The translations under genes and the position numbers were made by a program. A stretch of DNA of 64,000 bases from Candidatus Saccharimonadota bacterium. GTDB lineage: Bacteria > Patescibacteriota > Saccharimonadia > Saccharimonadales > Saccharimonadaceae. The notes beneath the pieces were generated by a model. That model saw only the letters and a list, made by a program, of their open reading frames with translations, did not search any database and was not told where the DNA came from. Shown here one piece after another: positions 44,479 to 52,515 of the stretch. Position 1 is the first letter of the stretch, and each line of letters begins with the position of its first letter. The stretch is from assembly GCA_028288995.1 (NCBI GenBank), contig JAQGHF010000002.1, positions 62,001 through 126,000 on the forward strand, written 5' to 3'.

Positions 44479-45168
44479 ATGAACATGCGTCTTCGGAGGA
44501 ATATTGTCGCCTTGCTTAGTCTGATAGGGTTTGCTGCAGTTATTCTGGCAGCTGCACCACCTGTGATTGAAGAGACGAATAAAGCTCAAACAGCGGCGGT
44601 CGTCGCACAGCCTTCGGGATCGGCGGCAAAAACACTCGAAAGCTTGGCTGTGAAAGGTCGTGCTCCGAAAACTGACTATTCGAGGAGCCAATTTGGGAGT
44701 GGGTGGACAACAACCAGCGGCTGCGATACGAGGAATATTATTTTACACAGGGATTTACAGAATCCAGTCGTCGATGAAAAATGTGTCGTGACTTCCGGTA
44801 CATTAAATGACCCGTATACGGCAATGGTGATTATTTTTACAAAAGGAAGTAGTGCCATCCAGATAGATCATGTCGTTGCTTTATCTGATGCCTGGCAAAC
44901 CGGTGCGCAGGTCTTAACGAGAGCACAGCGAATACAACTTGCTAACGATCCGATGGAGCTTATTGCAGTGCAGGGAGATGCGAATCAACAAAAGAGTGAT
45001 GGTGATGCAGCAACCTGGCTGCCTTCAAATAAAAGTTTTCGCTGTGAATATGTTGCCCGTCAAATTGCCGTAAAGCAAAAGTATAGCTTGTGGGTAACTC
45101 TCGCGGAAAAACAGGCAATGCTCGACGTCTTGACAACGTGCCCGGATCAAGCGCTACCGGCAAAGTAG
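44479..45168 (+). CDS. Secreted HNH endonuclease-family protein (DUF1524-like)
   Basis: 229 residues. N-terminal signal peptide or anchor (basic start, hydrophobic about 8-26, AAA-P end), a variable linker, then a domain with the pattern of exported HNH/DUF1524 proteins: SGCDTRNIILHRDL, DPYTAMVI, IQIDHVVALSDAW (catalytic pair D130-H131), LANDPMELIAVQGDANQQKSD and ATWLPSNKSFRCEYVARQIAVK. Four cysteines can form two disulfides, consistent with export. It probably degrades extracellular DNA or RNA; nucleotide scavenging is a plausible purpose for a nutrient-dependent organism. Confidence 0.85.
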   Translation: MNMRLRRNIVALLSLIGFAAVILAAAPPVIEETNKAQTAAVVAQPSGSAAKTLESLAVKGRAPKTDYSRSQFGSGWTTTSGCDTRNIILHRDLQNPVVDEKCVVTSGTLNDPYTAMVIIFTKGSSAIQIDHVVALSDAWQTGAQVLTRAQRIQLANDPMELIAVQGDANQQKSDGDAATWLPSNKSFRCEYVARQIAVKQKYSLWVTLAEKQAMLDVLTTCPDQALPAK

Positions 45169-45174
45169 TCCTTC

Positions 45175-45203
45175 TTGCGTTTGCGCACGCCATTCGTTAT
45201 AAT
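45175..45203 (+). promoter_or_regulatory. nusA promoter
   Basis: -35 TTGCGT (45175-45180), 17-bp spacer, -10 TATAAT (45198-45203). The predicted start is near 45210, giving a leader of about 73 nt before nusA, which contains a terminator-like hairpin. Confidence 0.7.
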
Positions 45204-45217
45204 AGCGACAGTACATT

Positions 45218-45240
45218 CCGGCCAGCAGGTCGGATTTTTT
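45218..45240 (+). terminator. Terminator-like hairpin in the nusA leader (possible attenuator)
   Basis: CCGGCC (45218-45223), loop AGCA, GGTCGG (45228-45233), extended by one T-A pair, then A and six T. It lies downstream of the nusA promoter but only 50 bp after the stop of the nuclease gene, so it may be an attenuator, the nuclease gene's terminator, or both. Confidence 0.65.
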
Positions 45241-45282
45241 CATAGAAAAGTACTTAGGTACATAAGAAAGGAATGAGAAATT

Positions 45283-46422
45283 ATGGATGAATTAAATCTA
45301 AAACAATTGACTCTCGCGGTTCGAACAATCGCTGAAGAGAAAAACCTCCCAGAAGAAATCGTTATGTCAGTTATTGAACAAGCGATCGCTGCTGCATGGC
45401 GCCGTGATAATGGTGAACGTGATCAAGAAGTTCGTAGCGAACTTAATATCGATAAGGGTACCGCAAAGGTATTTGTATCTCGTGAAGTCGTTGAGATCGT
45501 TGGAAGTGATGCCCACGAAATCAGTCTTGCAGATGCAAAGAAGGTTAAAAAAGACGCTGCACTTGGTGACATGATCGAAGAAGAACATGAAGTGAGTAGC
45601 TTCGGGCGTGTTGCTGCGCAAACTGCAAAGCAAGTTGTATTACAACGACTTCGTGAAGCGGAACGTGAAGTTGTGCTGAGCGAATACGAAGACAAGATCG
45701 GTACCGTCGTGAACGGAACTGTTCAACGTGTTGAGCCACGGGTTATTCGTATTGAAATCGGTAAAGCAAACGGTATTATTCCACAAAGCGAACAAATTCA
45801 AGGTGAATACTACAGTGTTGGTAGCCGCATCAAGGTCTTCATTAAAGATATTGAGCGTGACAATCGTGGTCCACAGCTTATCCTTAGCCGTGGCAACACT
45901 GAATTTATTGAATATCTCTTCCGCCAAGAAGTTCCTGAACTTGAAACTGGTGCAGTAGAGATTAAAGCGATCGCTCGTGAGGCTGGACGCCGAACAAAGC
46001 TTGCTGTTGCAAGTACAGTACCTGGTGTTGATCCAGTCGGTACATTCGTTGGTGGTCATGGAACACGTGTTCAGGCCGTCATGAACGAAGTTGGTGACCA
46101 AGAAAAGATCGACATCGTTACTTACGATCCAGAAATCGAACAGTTTATCAAGAACGCACTAAGTCCAGCGGAAGTTGCAAAGGTTGTGATCCGTGAAGCT
46201 GACAAGCGTGCGACTGTCTACGTCAACGAAGACCAACAGTCTATCGCTATCGGTCGTGGTGGACAAAACGTCCGTCTCGCAAGCCGACTTACTGGCTATG
46301 AGCTTGATATTGAACAAGCAACGGCTGTTCCAAAGCCTGCTGCAGATAAAAACCCAAAGAAGAATATCGAAGATAGCCTTCTCGACGCCGCCCGGGAAGT
46401 TGAAGAAACTCCAGAAGCGTAA
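45283..46422 (+). CDS. nusA: Transcription termination/antitermination factor NusA
   Basis: 379 residues. N-terminal RNA polymerase-binding domain (about 1-125), S1 domain (about 130-200, GTVVNGTVQRVEPRVIRIEIG), KH1 and KH2 (about 225-345, VDPVGTFVGGHGTRVQAV and SIAIGRGGQNVRLASRLTG), then a short acidic tail. The C-terminal acidic repeats of E. coli NusA are absent, as in most bacteria. AAAGGAATGAG precedes the ATG. It influences pausing and hairpin termination, which is notable given the hairpin in its own leader. Confidence 0.96.
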   Translation: MDELNLKQLTLAVRTIAEEKNLPEEIVMSVIEQAIAAAWRRDNGERDQEVRSELNIDKGTAKVFVSREVVEIVGSDAHEISLADAKKVKKDAALGDMIEEEHEVSSFGRVAAQTAKQVVLQRLREAEREVVLSEYEDKIGTVVNGTVQRVEPRVIRIEIGKANGIIPQSEQIQGEYYSVGSRIKVFIKDIERDNRGPQLILSRGNTEFIEYLFRQEVPELETGAVEIKAIAREAGRRTKLAVASTVPGVDPVGTFVGGHGTRVQAVMNEVGDQEKIDIVTYDPEIEQFIKNALSPAEVAKVVIREADKRATVYVNEDQQSIAIGRGGQNVRLASRLTGYELDIEQATAVPKPAADKNPKKNIEDSLLDAAREVEETPEA

Positions 46423-46450
46423 GTTTTCGTACAATTCGAATACACAAAAA

Positions 46451-46477
46451 TTAGCACTCTATTGACCCGAGTGCTAA
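46451..46477. promoter_or_regulatory. CIRCE operator (HrcA site)
   Basis: Perfect CIRCE element: TTAGCACTC, 9-nt spacer, GAGTGCTAA. HrcA binds this sequence to repress heat-shock genes. It sits directly upstream of clpC and its spacer contains the -35 box. Confidence 0.95.
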
Positions 46478-46489
46478 TTTTGCTATACT
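46462..46489 (+). promoter_or_regulatory. clpC promoter nested in CIRCE
   Basis: -35 TTGACC (46462-46467) inside the CIRCE spacer, 16-bp gap, -10 TATACT (46484-46489). HrcA bound to CIRCE would block RNA polymerase directly. Confidence 0.8.
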
Positions 46490-46558
46490 AGATATAGAAC
46501 CAAGCGAAAAAACAAAATAAGCTTGCGCTTCTTATATAGGAGGATAGATAATAAGATT

Positions 46559-49039
46559 ATGGCTGATGATTTTGCAGAATTTATCTCGCATCTCACCGAC
46601 AATGCACGGACTAGTCTTCATCATGCCACCTTGATTGCTCAAGGGTATGGAAGCCCCTACATTGGTACCGAACACCTTCTACTTGGGGTTATGGCGCAAG
46701 GCGCGTCAGTGGGTGCGAAAATCTTAGCAGATGCTGGTGTGACGCTTGACCGCGCACAAACTGCACTTAATATGGTTCCCGTGTCTGCCGTTGTTGGCGG
46801 GCTTAGTACGAAGAGCCTGAGCGAAACTGCAAAACTGACACTTAAAATGAGTTGGGATATTGCACAAGAGTTTCACCAGGATTACCTAGGAACAGAACAT
46901 ATTCTTTACAGTATTTTAACGCAGAAGAATGCCCGTGCAACGGTGCTCCTTCGTGATATGAATGTAAATATTACTGATATTGTGTCAGAGCTTGAAGAGT
47001 ATCTTGATCGTCAAGGTGACGCGTATATTCAGAGTGATGATGAGACTGTGACTGAATCGAAAAAAACACCACAACGAAAGGGTGCACTTGGAACATTCGG
47101 AACTGATTTAACGGCACGTGCTAAAGAGGGTCGCCTTGATCCAGTGATTGGACGTGGTGAGCAAGAAGAGCGCCTTGTGACAATTCTTAGCCGACGTACC
47201 AAGAACAACCCAGTCCTTATTGGTGAACCTGGGGTCGGTAAGACTGCAATTGTTGAAGGTCTTGCGCAGCGTATTGCCAGCGAAGATGTGCCAGAGCACT
47301 TGCTCGACAAGCGTATTGTGCAACTTGACCTCGCGGGTATGATTGCTGGTACAAAGTATCGTGGTGAATTTGAAGAGCGCCTCAAAAAAGTTGTCTCAGA
47401 ACTCCAAGAGCAGAAGAATGTTATTGTCTTTATCGATGAACTTCACTTGCTCGTCGGTGCTGGTGCAGCTGAAGGTGCACTTGATGCCGCAAACATGCTG
47501 AAACCTGCGCTTGCTCGTGGTGAAATCCGTTTGATTGGTGCGACGACACTCGATGAATACCGAAAGCATATCGAAAAAGATACTGCCTTAGAGCGACGAC
47601 TTCAAACGATTGTTGTTCCAGAGCCAAAACTCAAAGACACAATCGCTATCCTAAAGGGATTAAAGCCTTATTATGAAAAGCATCACGGTGTCACTATCAG
47701 TGATGAAGTTATTGAAGATGCTGTCTATATGGCTGACCGCTACATTAATGAACGTTACATGCCAGACAAAGCCATTGATGTGATTGATGAAGCCGCTGCA
47801 CGTGTCCGTGTTAAATCTGGACGTAAGCCAAGTAAGCTTCGCGACTACATGCGCCAACTCAAAAATCTTAATGAAAAGATGGAAGAGGCTGTGACCGGCG
47901 AAGATTACGAACGAGCTGCACTGTATAAGACACGAATTAGTCAGCTCAATACGAAACTTGAAGAAACTCGGGCAGAGTACGAAAAGAAAACTCCCGTTGT
48001 CCTCGGCGATGAAGATATCGCCTATGCAATTTCCCTCATGACTGGCATTCCTGTGAGTCGTGTACAAAAGTCCGAAGCGAAACTCCTTCGAAACCTGGAA
48101 GGTCACCTTGAAAAGTATGTGATTGGACAACGTGAAGCTGTTGAAAAGGTATCACGTGCAATTCGTCGAAGTCGAAGTGGGGTTGCAAGTAGCAAACGCC
48201 CTATCGGATCATTTGTCTTTATGGGTCCAACCGGTGTTGGTAAGACGGAGCTTGCAAGAGTACTCGCACGAGAAGTCTTTGGAAGTGAAGACAACCTTAT
48301 CAAGATAGACATGAGTGAATTTAGTGAACGCCATAACGCAAGTCGACTCGTCGGTGCACCTGCTGGCTATGTTGGCTATGAAGATGGCGGGCAATTGACC
48401 GATAAGATTCGTCGCCAACCGTATAGCGTTGTCTTGTTCGATGAGATTGAAAAGGCGAACCCTGAAGTCTTCCATTTGCTCCTGCAGATTCTTGAAGATG
48501 GAGCGTTAACAGATGCAAAGGGTCACAAGGTTGATTTCTCAAACTCGATTGTCATCTTAACGAGTAACTTGGGCGCTGATCGTATGATGAAAGAGTCAAG
48601 TCTTGGCTTTAATGCGATTACACGAAACGACCAGAAACACTTGGATGATGTTCATAATGAAAACGCACTTGCTGCGGAAGAAGCTTTGAACCGTATTATG
48701 CGACCAGAGCTTATCAACCGCTTTGACTCGATTGTTACTTTCCGAGCACTCACAAAGAAAGAAGTTGGTAAGATCTTTGATAAGTTACTTGCTGAACTTC
48801 AAGATCGTTTAGTGCGAAAGGGAATTCATCTTGTGATTGCGGCATCCGCGAAACGGCAAATTATCGCTGAAGGTCACGATGAGAAATATGGTGCACGTCC
48901 CCTTAGACGTGCAATGCAAGATCTGTTAGAATTACCTGTAGCTGATGGCATTTTATCCGGAGAATACGAAAAGGGTACTGTGCTAAAGATATCTGCGGTA
49001 AGGGGAAAAATTCAGATCAATGTTGGACAAGAAGCATAG
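46559..49039 (+). CDS. clpC: ClpC-type AAA+ chaperone ATPase
   Basis: 826 residues. Clp_N repeats (about 1-140), first AAA+ domain with Walker A GEPGVGKT near 222, a middle region with a UVR-type motif ([21 protein letters not shown], about 440) typical of ClpC rather than ClpB, second AAA+ domain with [10 protein letters not shown] near 556, and a ClpB-D2-small domain. It unfolds proteins, usually for ClpP. AGGAGG lies 15 nt before the ATG, a long spacing; no better in-frame start is visible. Heat-shock control by HrcA is implied by CIRCE. Confidence 0.94.
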   Translation: MADDFAEFISHLTDNARTSLHHATLIAQGYGSPYIGTEHLLLGVMAQGASVGAKILADAGVTLDRAQTALNMVPVSAVVGGLSTKSLSETAKLTLKMSWDIAQEFHQDYLGTEHILYSILTQKNARATVLLRDMNVNITDIVSELEEYLDRQGDAYIQSDDETVTESKKTPQRKGALGTFGTDLTARAKEGRLDPVIGRGEQEERLVTILSRRTKNNPVLIGEPGVGKTAIVEGLAQRIASEDVPEHLLDKRIVQLDLAGMIAGTKYRGEFEERLKKVVSELQEQKNVIVFIDELHLLVGAGAAEGALDAANMLKPALARGEIRLIGATTLDEYRKHIEKDTALERRLQTIVVPEPKLKDTIAILKGLKPYYEKHHGVTISDEVIEDAVYMADRYINERYMPDKAIDVIDEAAARVRVKSGRKPSKLRDYMRQLKNLNEKMEEAVTGEDYERAALYKTRISQLNTKLEETRAEYEKKTPVVLGDEDIAYAISLMTGIPVSRVQKSEAKLLRNLEGHLEKYVIGQREAVEKVSRAIRRSRSGVASSKRPIGSFVFMGPTGVGKTELARVLAREVFGSEDNLIKIDMSEFSERHNASRLVGAPAGYVGYEDGGQLTDKIRRQPYSVVLFDEIEKANPEVFHLLLQILEDGALTDAKGHKVDFSNSIVILTSNLGADRMMKESSLGFNAITRNDQKHLDDVHNENALAAEEALNRIMRPELINRFDSIVTFRALTKKEVGKIFDKLLAELQDRLVRKGIHLVIAASAKRQIIAEGHDEKYGARPLRRAMQDLLELPVADGILSGEYEKGTVLKISAVRGKIQINVGQEA

Positions 49040-50024
49040 CCCAAGACGAACAATTGTTGGTGGACTGTTCAGTATTGCTATCCTCGGGATTGCAGCTTTC
49101 CTCCTTTTAAATCAACAGTACGTCAAAGATCAAATTACGGTATGGTCATATAGAGTACCATCGAACGTACAGACGATTGAAAGTCGTATCGATTTTTCGG
49201 GGAGAGGAAAATTCTACTTTTATGCAACACAACCTGAATTGGACGGATCTGATAAATTCAACGCAGACTGTCCACGTCAGGAAGTAGGCAACCCAATTCT
49301 TGGATGTTATGCCTCGGGTAGGATTTACGTTTACGATGTGACGAATGCGCAGCTTGATGGTATTGAAGAAGTAACGGCTGCCCACGAAATGCTACACTCC
49401 GTATGGGAACGTATGAGTGATGCCGACCGTACTCGCGTTAGCGCGCTGCTTGAAGCTGAATACAAGACGCTTGGAAGTAATACAGATCTTACTGCGCGTA
49501 TGAGCTATTACCAGCGAACAGAACCGGGACAGTTCGATAATGAACTCCATTCTATCTTGGGAACTGAAATTGGTAATTTAAGCCCTGCACTCGAGACCTA
49601 CTATAAACAGTACTTTAATGATCGTCAGAAAGTTGTCGATTTACACGCACAATATAGCACTGTGTTTATAAATCTAAAGGCGCAATCAGACTCACTCTAC
49701 AATGATTTAACGACACTTGGGTCGAGCATTGAAAGTCGCTCGACGCAGTACGACGCAGACGTGAAACAATTGTCTGCTGATATTACGGCGTTCAACACCA
49801 GGGCGAATAATGGCGACTTCTCATCAATGGGTCAGTTTAATAGTGAACGCGCTGCACTCCTTGCTCGTTCAAACCAACTAGATGCGGATCGCGCATCGAT
49901 TAGTAGAGATATTGATATCTATAATTTGAAATACGCAGACTATCAAAAAGTATCAACAGAAATTGAAACGTTGAACAAGAGTATCGATAGTATTAAGGAT
50001 CTCCAACCGGCACCGTCAGTTTAA
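49020..50024 (+). CDS. Membrane-anchored HExxH protein with coiled-coil C-terminus
   Basis: 334 residues. One N-terminal membrane helix (about 11-30), an extracytoplasmic domain with two cysteines (about 82 and 93) and the zinc-peptidase motif AAHEMLHSVWERM (H122, E123, H126), then a long helical, probably coiled-coil region (about 200-330). The distal third zinc ligand is not certain (perhaps the Glu in DNELHSILGTE). I do not recognise a family. It overlaps the end of clpC by 20 bp and is thus under the same HrcA-controlled promoter, suggesting an envelope-stress role. Confidence 0.7.
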   Translation: MLDKKHSPRRTIVGGLFSIAILGIAAFLLLNQQYVKDQITVWSYRVPSNVQTIESRIDFSGRGKFYFYATQPELDGSDKFNADCPRQEVGNPILGCYASGRIYVYDVTNAQLDGIEEVTAAHEMLHSVWERMSDADRTRVSALLEAEYKTLGSNTDLTARMSYYQRTEPGQFDNELHSILGTEIGNLSPALETYYKQYFNDRQKVVDLHAQYSTVFINLKAQSDSLYNDLTTLGSSIESRSTQYDADVKQLSADITAFNTRANNGDFSSMGQFNSERAALLARSNQLDADRASISRDIDIYNLKYADYQKVSTEIETLNKSIDSIKDLQPAPSV

Positions 50025-50047
50025 TAATAATTACACTTTAAAGAGGC

Positions 50048-50053
50048 TATAAT
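50048..50053 (+). promoter_or_regulatory. -10 box of a probably leaderless radA transcript
   Basis: TATAAT ending 7 nt before the radA ATG and no SD. No clear -35 is visible at 16-18 bp. Confidence 0.6.
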
Positions 50054-50060
50054 ACATATA

Positions 50061-51413
50061 ATGGCAAAAGCTAAAACTCAGTTTGTCTGTCAAAATTGCG
50101 GAGCGGTACACAGTAAGTGGTCTGGGCGTTGTGATAACTGTGGCGAGTGGAATACCCTCGTTGAACAGATTGCGAACACAGGCTCATCTTCAGTTGCAAA
50201 AGCCTCAAGTACCGGGCACCCGTTAAAGGTCCAGTCTATTAAAGATATGACGATCGACGACACCTCGAAGCGAATACCGACAGGTGCTACCGACCTTGAT
50301 GTAGTGCTTGGCGGCGGTATTCTTCCTGGTGCAGTCGTTTTACTTGCCGGTCAACCTGGTATCGGTAAAAGTACCTTACTGTTACAGGTCACTGCATTTA
50401 TTGCAAAAACGACATCTGTTTTATATGTCAGTGGTGAAGAGTCTGCGAGTCAGGTAAAACTGCGTGCTGGACGCTTGGGCGCTGAATCAAGTGAACGATT
50501 AGACTTTGCTGCCAGTACGAGTGCGAATGATATTGCCGCAACCATTCGTGGTGGTCACTATGATTTGGTGATTGTTGACTCGATCCAAACACTAGCCCTG
50601 GATGAAATTACGAGTGCACCTGGAACAGTGAGCCAAATCACAAACAGCAGTAATGTCCTGATCCGTGCCGCAAAAGAAACCGGAACTGCAGTTATTCTTG
50701 TCGGACATGTCACAAAAGAGGGAAGTATTGCTGGTCCGAAAGTACTTGAACACCTTGTTGATGTCGTATTGCAATTCGAAGGTGATCGTTATGGTGGATT
50801 TAAGATTGTCCGCGCAGCAAAGAATCGTTTCGGATCAACCAATGAAGCAGCGATTTTTGAGATGTACGAAGAAGGTCTGCGACCTGTTGAAAATCCATCC
50901 GCTGCACTCCTTGCTGAACGTAATCCTGCCGATGGATCAGTTGTTCTAGCGACGCTTGAAGGCACACGACCACTGTTGGTTGAGATCCAAGCCCTTGTCA
51001 ATCCGACCAGTTTCGGGTATCCTAAGCGTACTGCGAGCGGGTTTGATCTCAATCGACTCAATGTGCTGATCGCCGTCATGGAGCGTCGCACGAAATTGAA
51101 TTTATCTGACAAAGACATCTATATCAATGTTGTCGGCGGTCTCAAACTAAACGATCAAGCAGCGGATCTTGCGATCTGTATGGCAATTGCCAGTGCTGCA
51201 GCAGGACGCCGTTTAGACGACGAAACGGTCGTCTTCGGTGAAGTAGGACTCGGTGGCGAAGTTCGCTCCGTCCCTGGTGTCGACAAACGTGTTGCAGAAG
51301 CAAAGAAGCTTGGCTTTAAACTCGCCATAGCGCCGAAAATACACAGTAAAAATACATTTATTAAACCTGTTGCCGATCTTCGCAGTGCGCTGATCGACTA
51401 CTTACAAAACTAA
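50061..51413 (+). CDS. radA: DNA repair protein RadA
   Basis: 450 residues, usual length. N-terminal zinc finger FVCQNCG ... GRCDNCGEW, RecA-like ATPase with Walker A AGQPGIGKST, the RadA-specific KNRFGSTNE motif, and a C-terminal Lon-protease-like domain (about 280-450). It promotes branch migration in recombinational repair. The PIN-TRAM gene follows after 14 bp, so the two are probably co-transcribed. Confidence 0.96.
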   Translation: MAKAKTQFVCQNCGAVHSKWSGRCDNCGEWNTLVEQIANTGSSSVAKASSTGHPLKVQSIKDMTIDDTSKRIPTGATDLDVVLGGGILPGAVVLLAGQPGIGKSTLLLQVTAFIAKTTSVLYVSGEESASQVKLRAGRLGAESSERLDFAASTSANDIAATIRGGHYDLVIVDSIQTLALDEITSAPGTVSQITNSSNVLIRAAKETGTAVILVGHVTKEGSIAGPKVLEHLVDVVLQFEGDRYGGFKIVRAAKNRFGSTNEAAIFEMYEEGLRPVENPSAALLAERNPADGSVVLATLEGTRPLLVEIQALVNPTSFGYPKRTASGFDLNRLNVLIAVMERRTKLNLSDKDIYINVVGGLKLNDQAADLAICMAIASAAAGRRLDDETVVFGEVGLGGEVRSVPGVDKRVAEAKKLGFKLAIAPKIHSKNTFIKPVADLRSALIDYLQN

Positions 51414-51427
51414 GAAGAAAAGAAATT

Positions 51428-52456
51428 ATGGAACTATTAATCATCTGCGCACTGCTTGTCATTGCCGCAGAAACTACCTATTTGGTAGTAGCTCAAACTA
51501 TTAAATTTAAGCATTCAAAGAAACAACATATGCCTATCTTTGTGGATACATCAGTATTGATCGATGGTCGTATCATTTCGATTGCCGAGTCAGGCTTTAT
51601 TACGAGCACACTCTTTATCCCAAGAAGCGTCGTTGGAGAACTACAGTTCCTCGCTGACAATGCAGACACTGAAAAGCGAAGTCGTGCACGTCACGGACTC
51701 GATATTGTGAAAGAACTGCAAGCTATGGCGAACGTGAAGGTTGAAATCTTTAACGATGGTACGAAAGCTGAAGAAGGTGTTGATAACCGTCTTCTGAAAC
51801 TCGCTAAGGAATATAACGGAGCGATTTGTACAATCGATTTTAACCTCAATAAGGTTGCACAAGTAGAAGGGATTCCCGTCCTTAATGTGAATGACCTCGC
51901 AAAGACACTCCGTATGGCGTATCTTCCCGGTGAAAAGATTAAACTTGAGCTGACACAAAAGGGAAATGATCAGCATCAAGCGATTGGACATCTTGATGAT
52001 GGCACGATGGTTGTCGTTGAACACGCTAGCAGCCAGATCGGTAAGATTGTTGAAATTGAATTTATCCGTGGTTTGCAAACTGCAGCCGGCAAAATGATGT
52101 TTGCTCGACTTGTTGGTGGTGGTGACCGTGACCTTGCAAAGAAGGCAGCACAAACAACGAAACGTGACCTTCCCAAGGTTAAATTACCACGACAGAAGGC
52201 AGTGAGGACAGAACGTATACAGCCGCAGGTCGCTGAACTGCCTCAGGAAGCGCCTGTCGCAACTCCAGCAGTAGATGTGCTAGTACAGCCATCTCGACCA
52301 AAACGTCCTCAGCAGCCTCGCTACAACAAGCCTGCTGGTCAAACGGCACAAGTCGATACACCTCAACAAGCACCTCGTAAGAACAACGGACGACAAAACA
52401 ATCGTCGACGAACACCTGAAGATAGTTTGTTTGAACTACTTGATAAGCAAGAATAA
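51428..52456 (+). CDS. PIN-TRAM domain protein (YacL-like)
   Basis: 342 residues. A single N-terminal membrane helix (about 2-22) replaces the four of typical YacL proteins. The PIN nuclease domain (about 37-150) shows acidic residues in IFVDTSVLIDGRI and CTIDFNLNKVA. A TRAM RNA-binding domain (about 175-240) follows, then a Pro/Gln/Arg-rich disordered tail (about 255-335). Probably a membrane-bound RNase or RNA-binding protein. Next to radA, as YacL often is. Confidence 0.85.
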   Translation: MELLIICALLVIAAETTYLVVAQTIKFKHSKKQHMPIFVDTSVLIDGRIISIAESGFITSTLFIPRSVVGELQFLADNADTEKRSRARHGLDIVKELQAMANVKVEIFNDGTKAEEGVDNRLLKLAKEYNGAICTIDFNLNKVAQVEGIPVLNVNDLAKTLRMAYLPGEKIKLELTQKGNDQHQAIGHLDDGTMVVVEHASSQIGKIVEIEFIRGLQTAAGKMMFARLVGGGDRDLAKKAAQTTKRDLPKVKLPRQKAVRTERIQPQVAELPQEAPVATPAVDVLVQPSRPKRPQQPRYNKPAGQTAQVDTPQQAPRKNNGRQNNRRRTPEDSLFELLDKQE

Positions 52457-52470
52457 AAAACTACTCATAT

Positions 52471-52504
52471 AAAAAAGAACCCCCATCATCGAGGGTTCTT
52501 TTTT
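52471..52504. terminator. Bidirectional terminator
   Basis: AAAAAAGAACCC (52471-52482) pairs with GGGTTCTTTTTT (52493-52504) around a 10-nt loop. It serves the PIN-TRAM gene and the convergent penicillin-binding protein gene. Confidence 0.93.
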
Positions 52505-52515
52505 ATATAGGTAGT

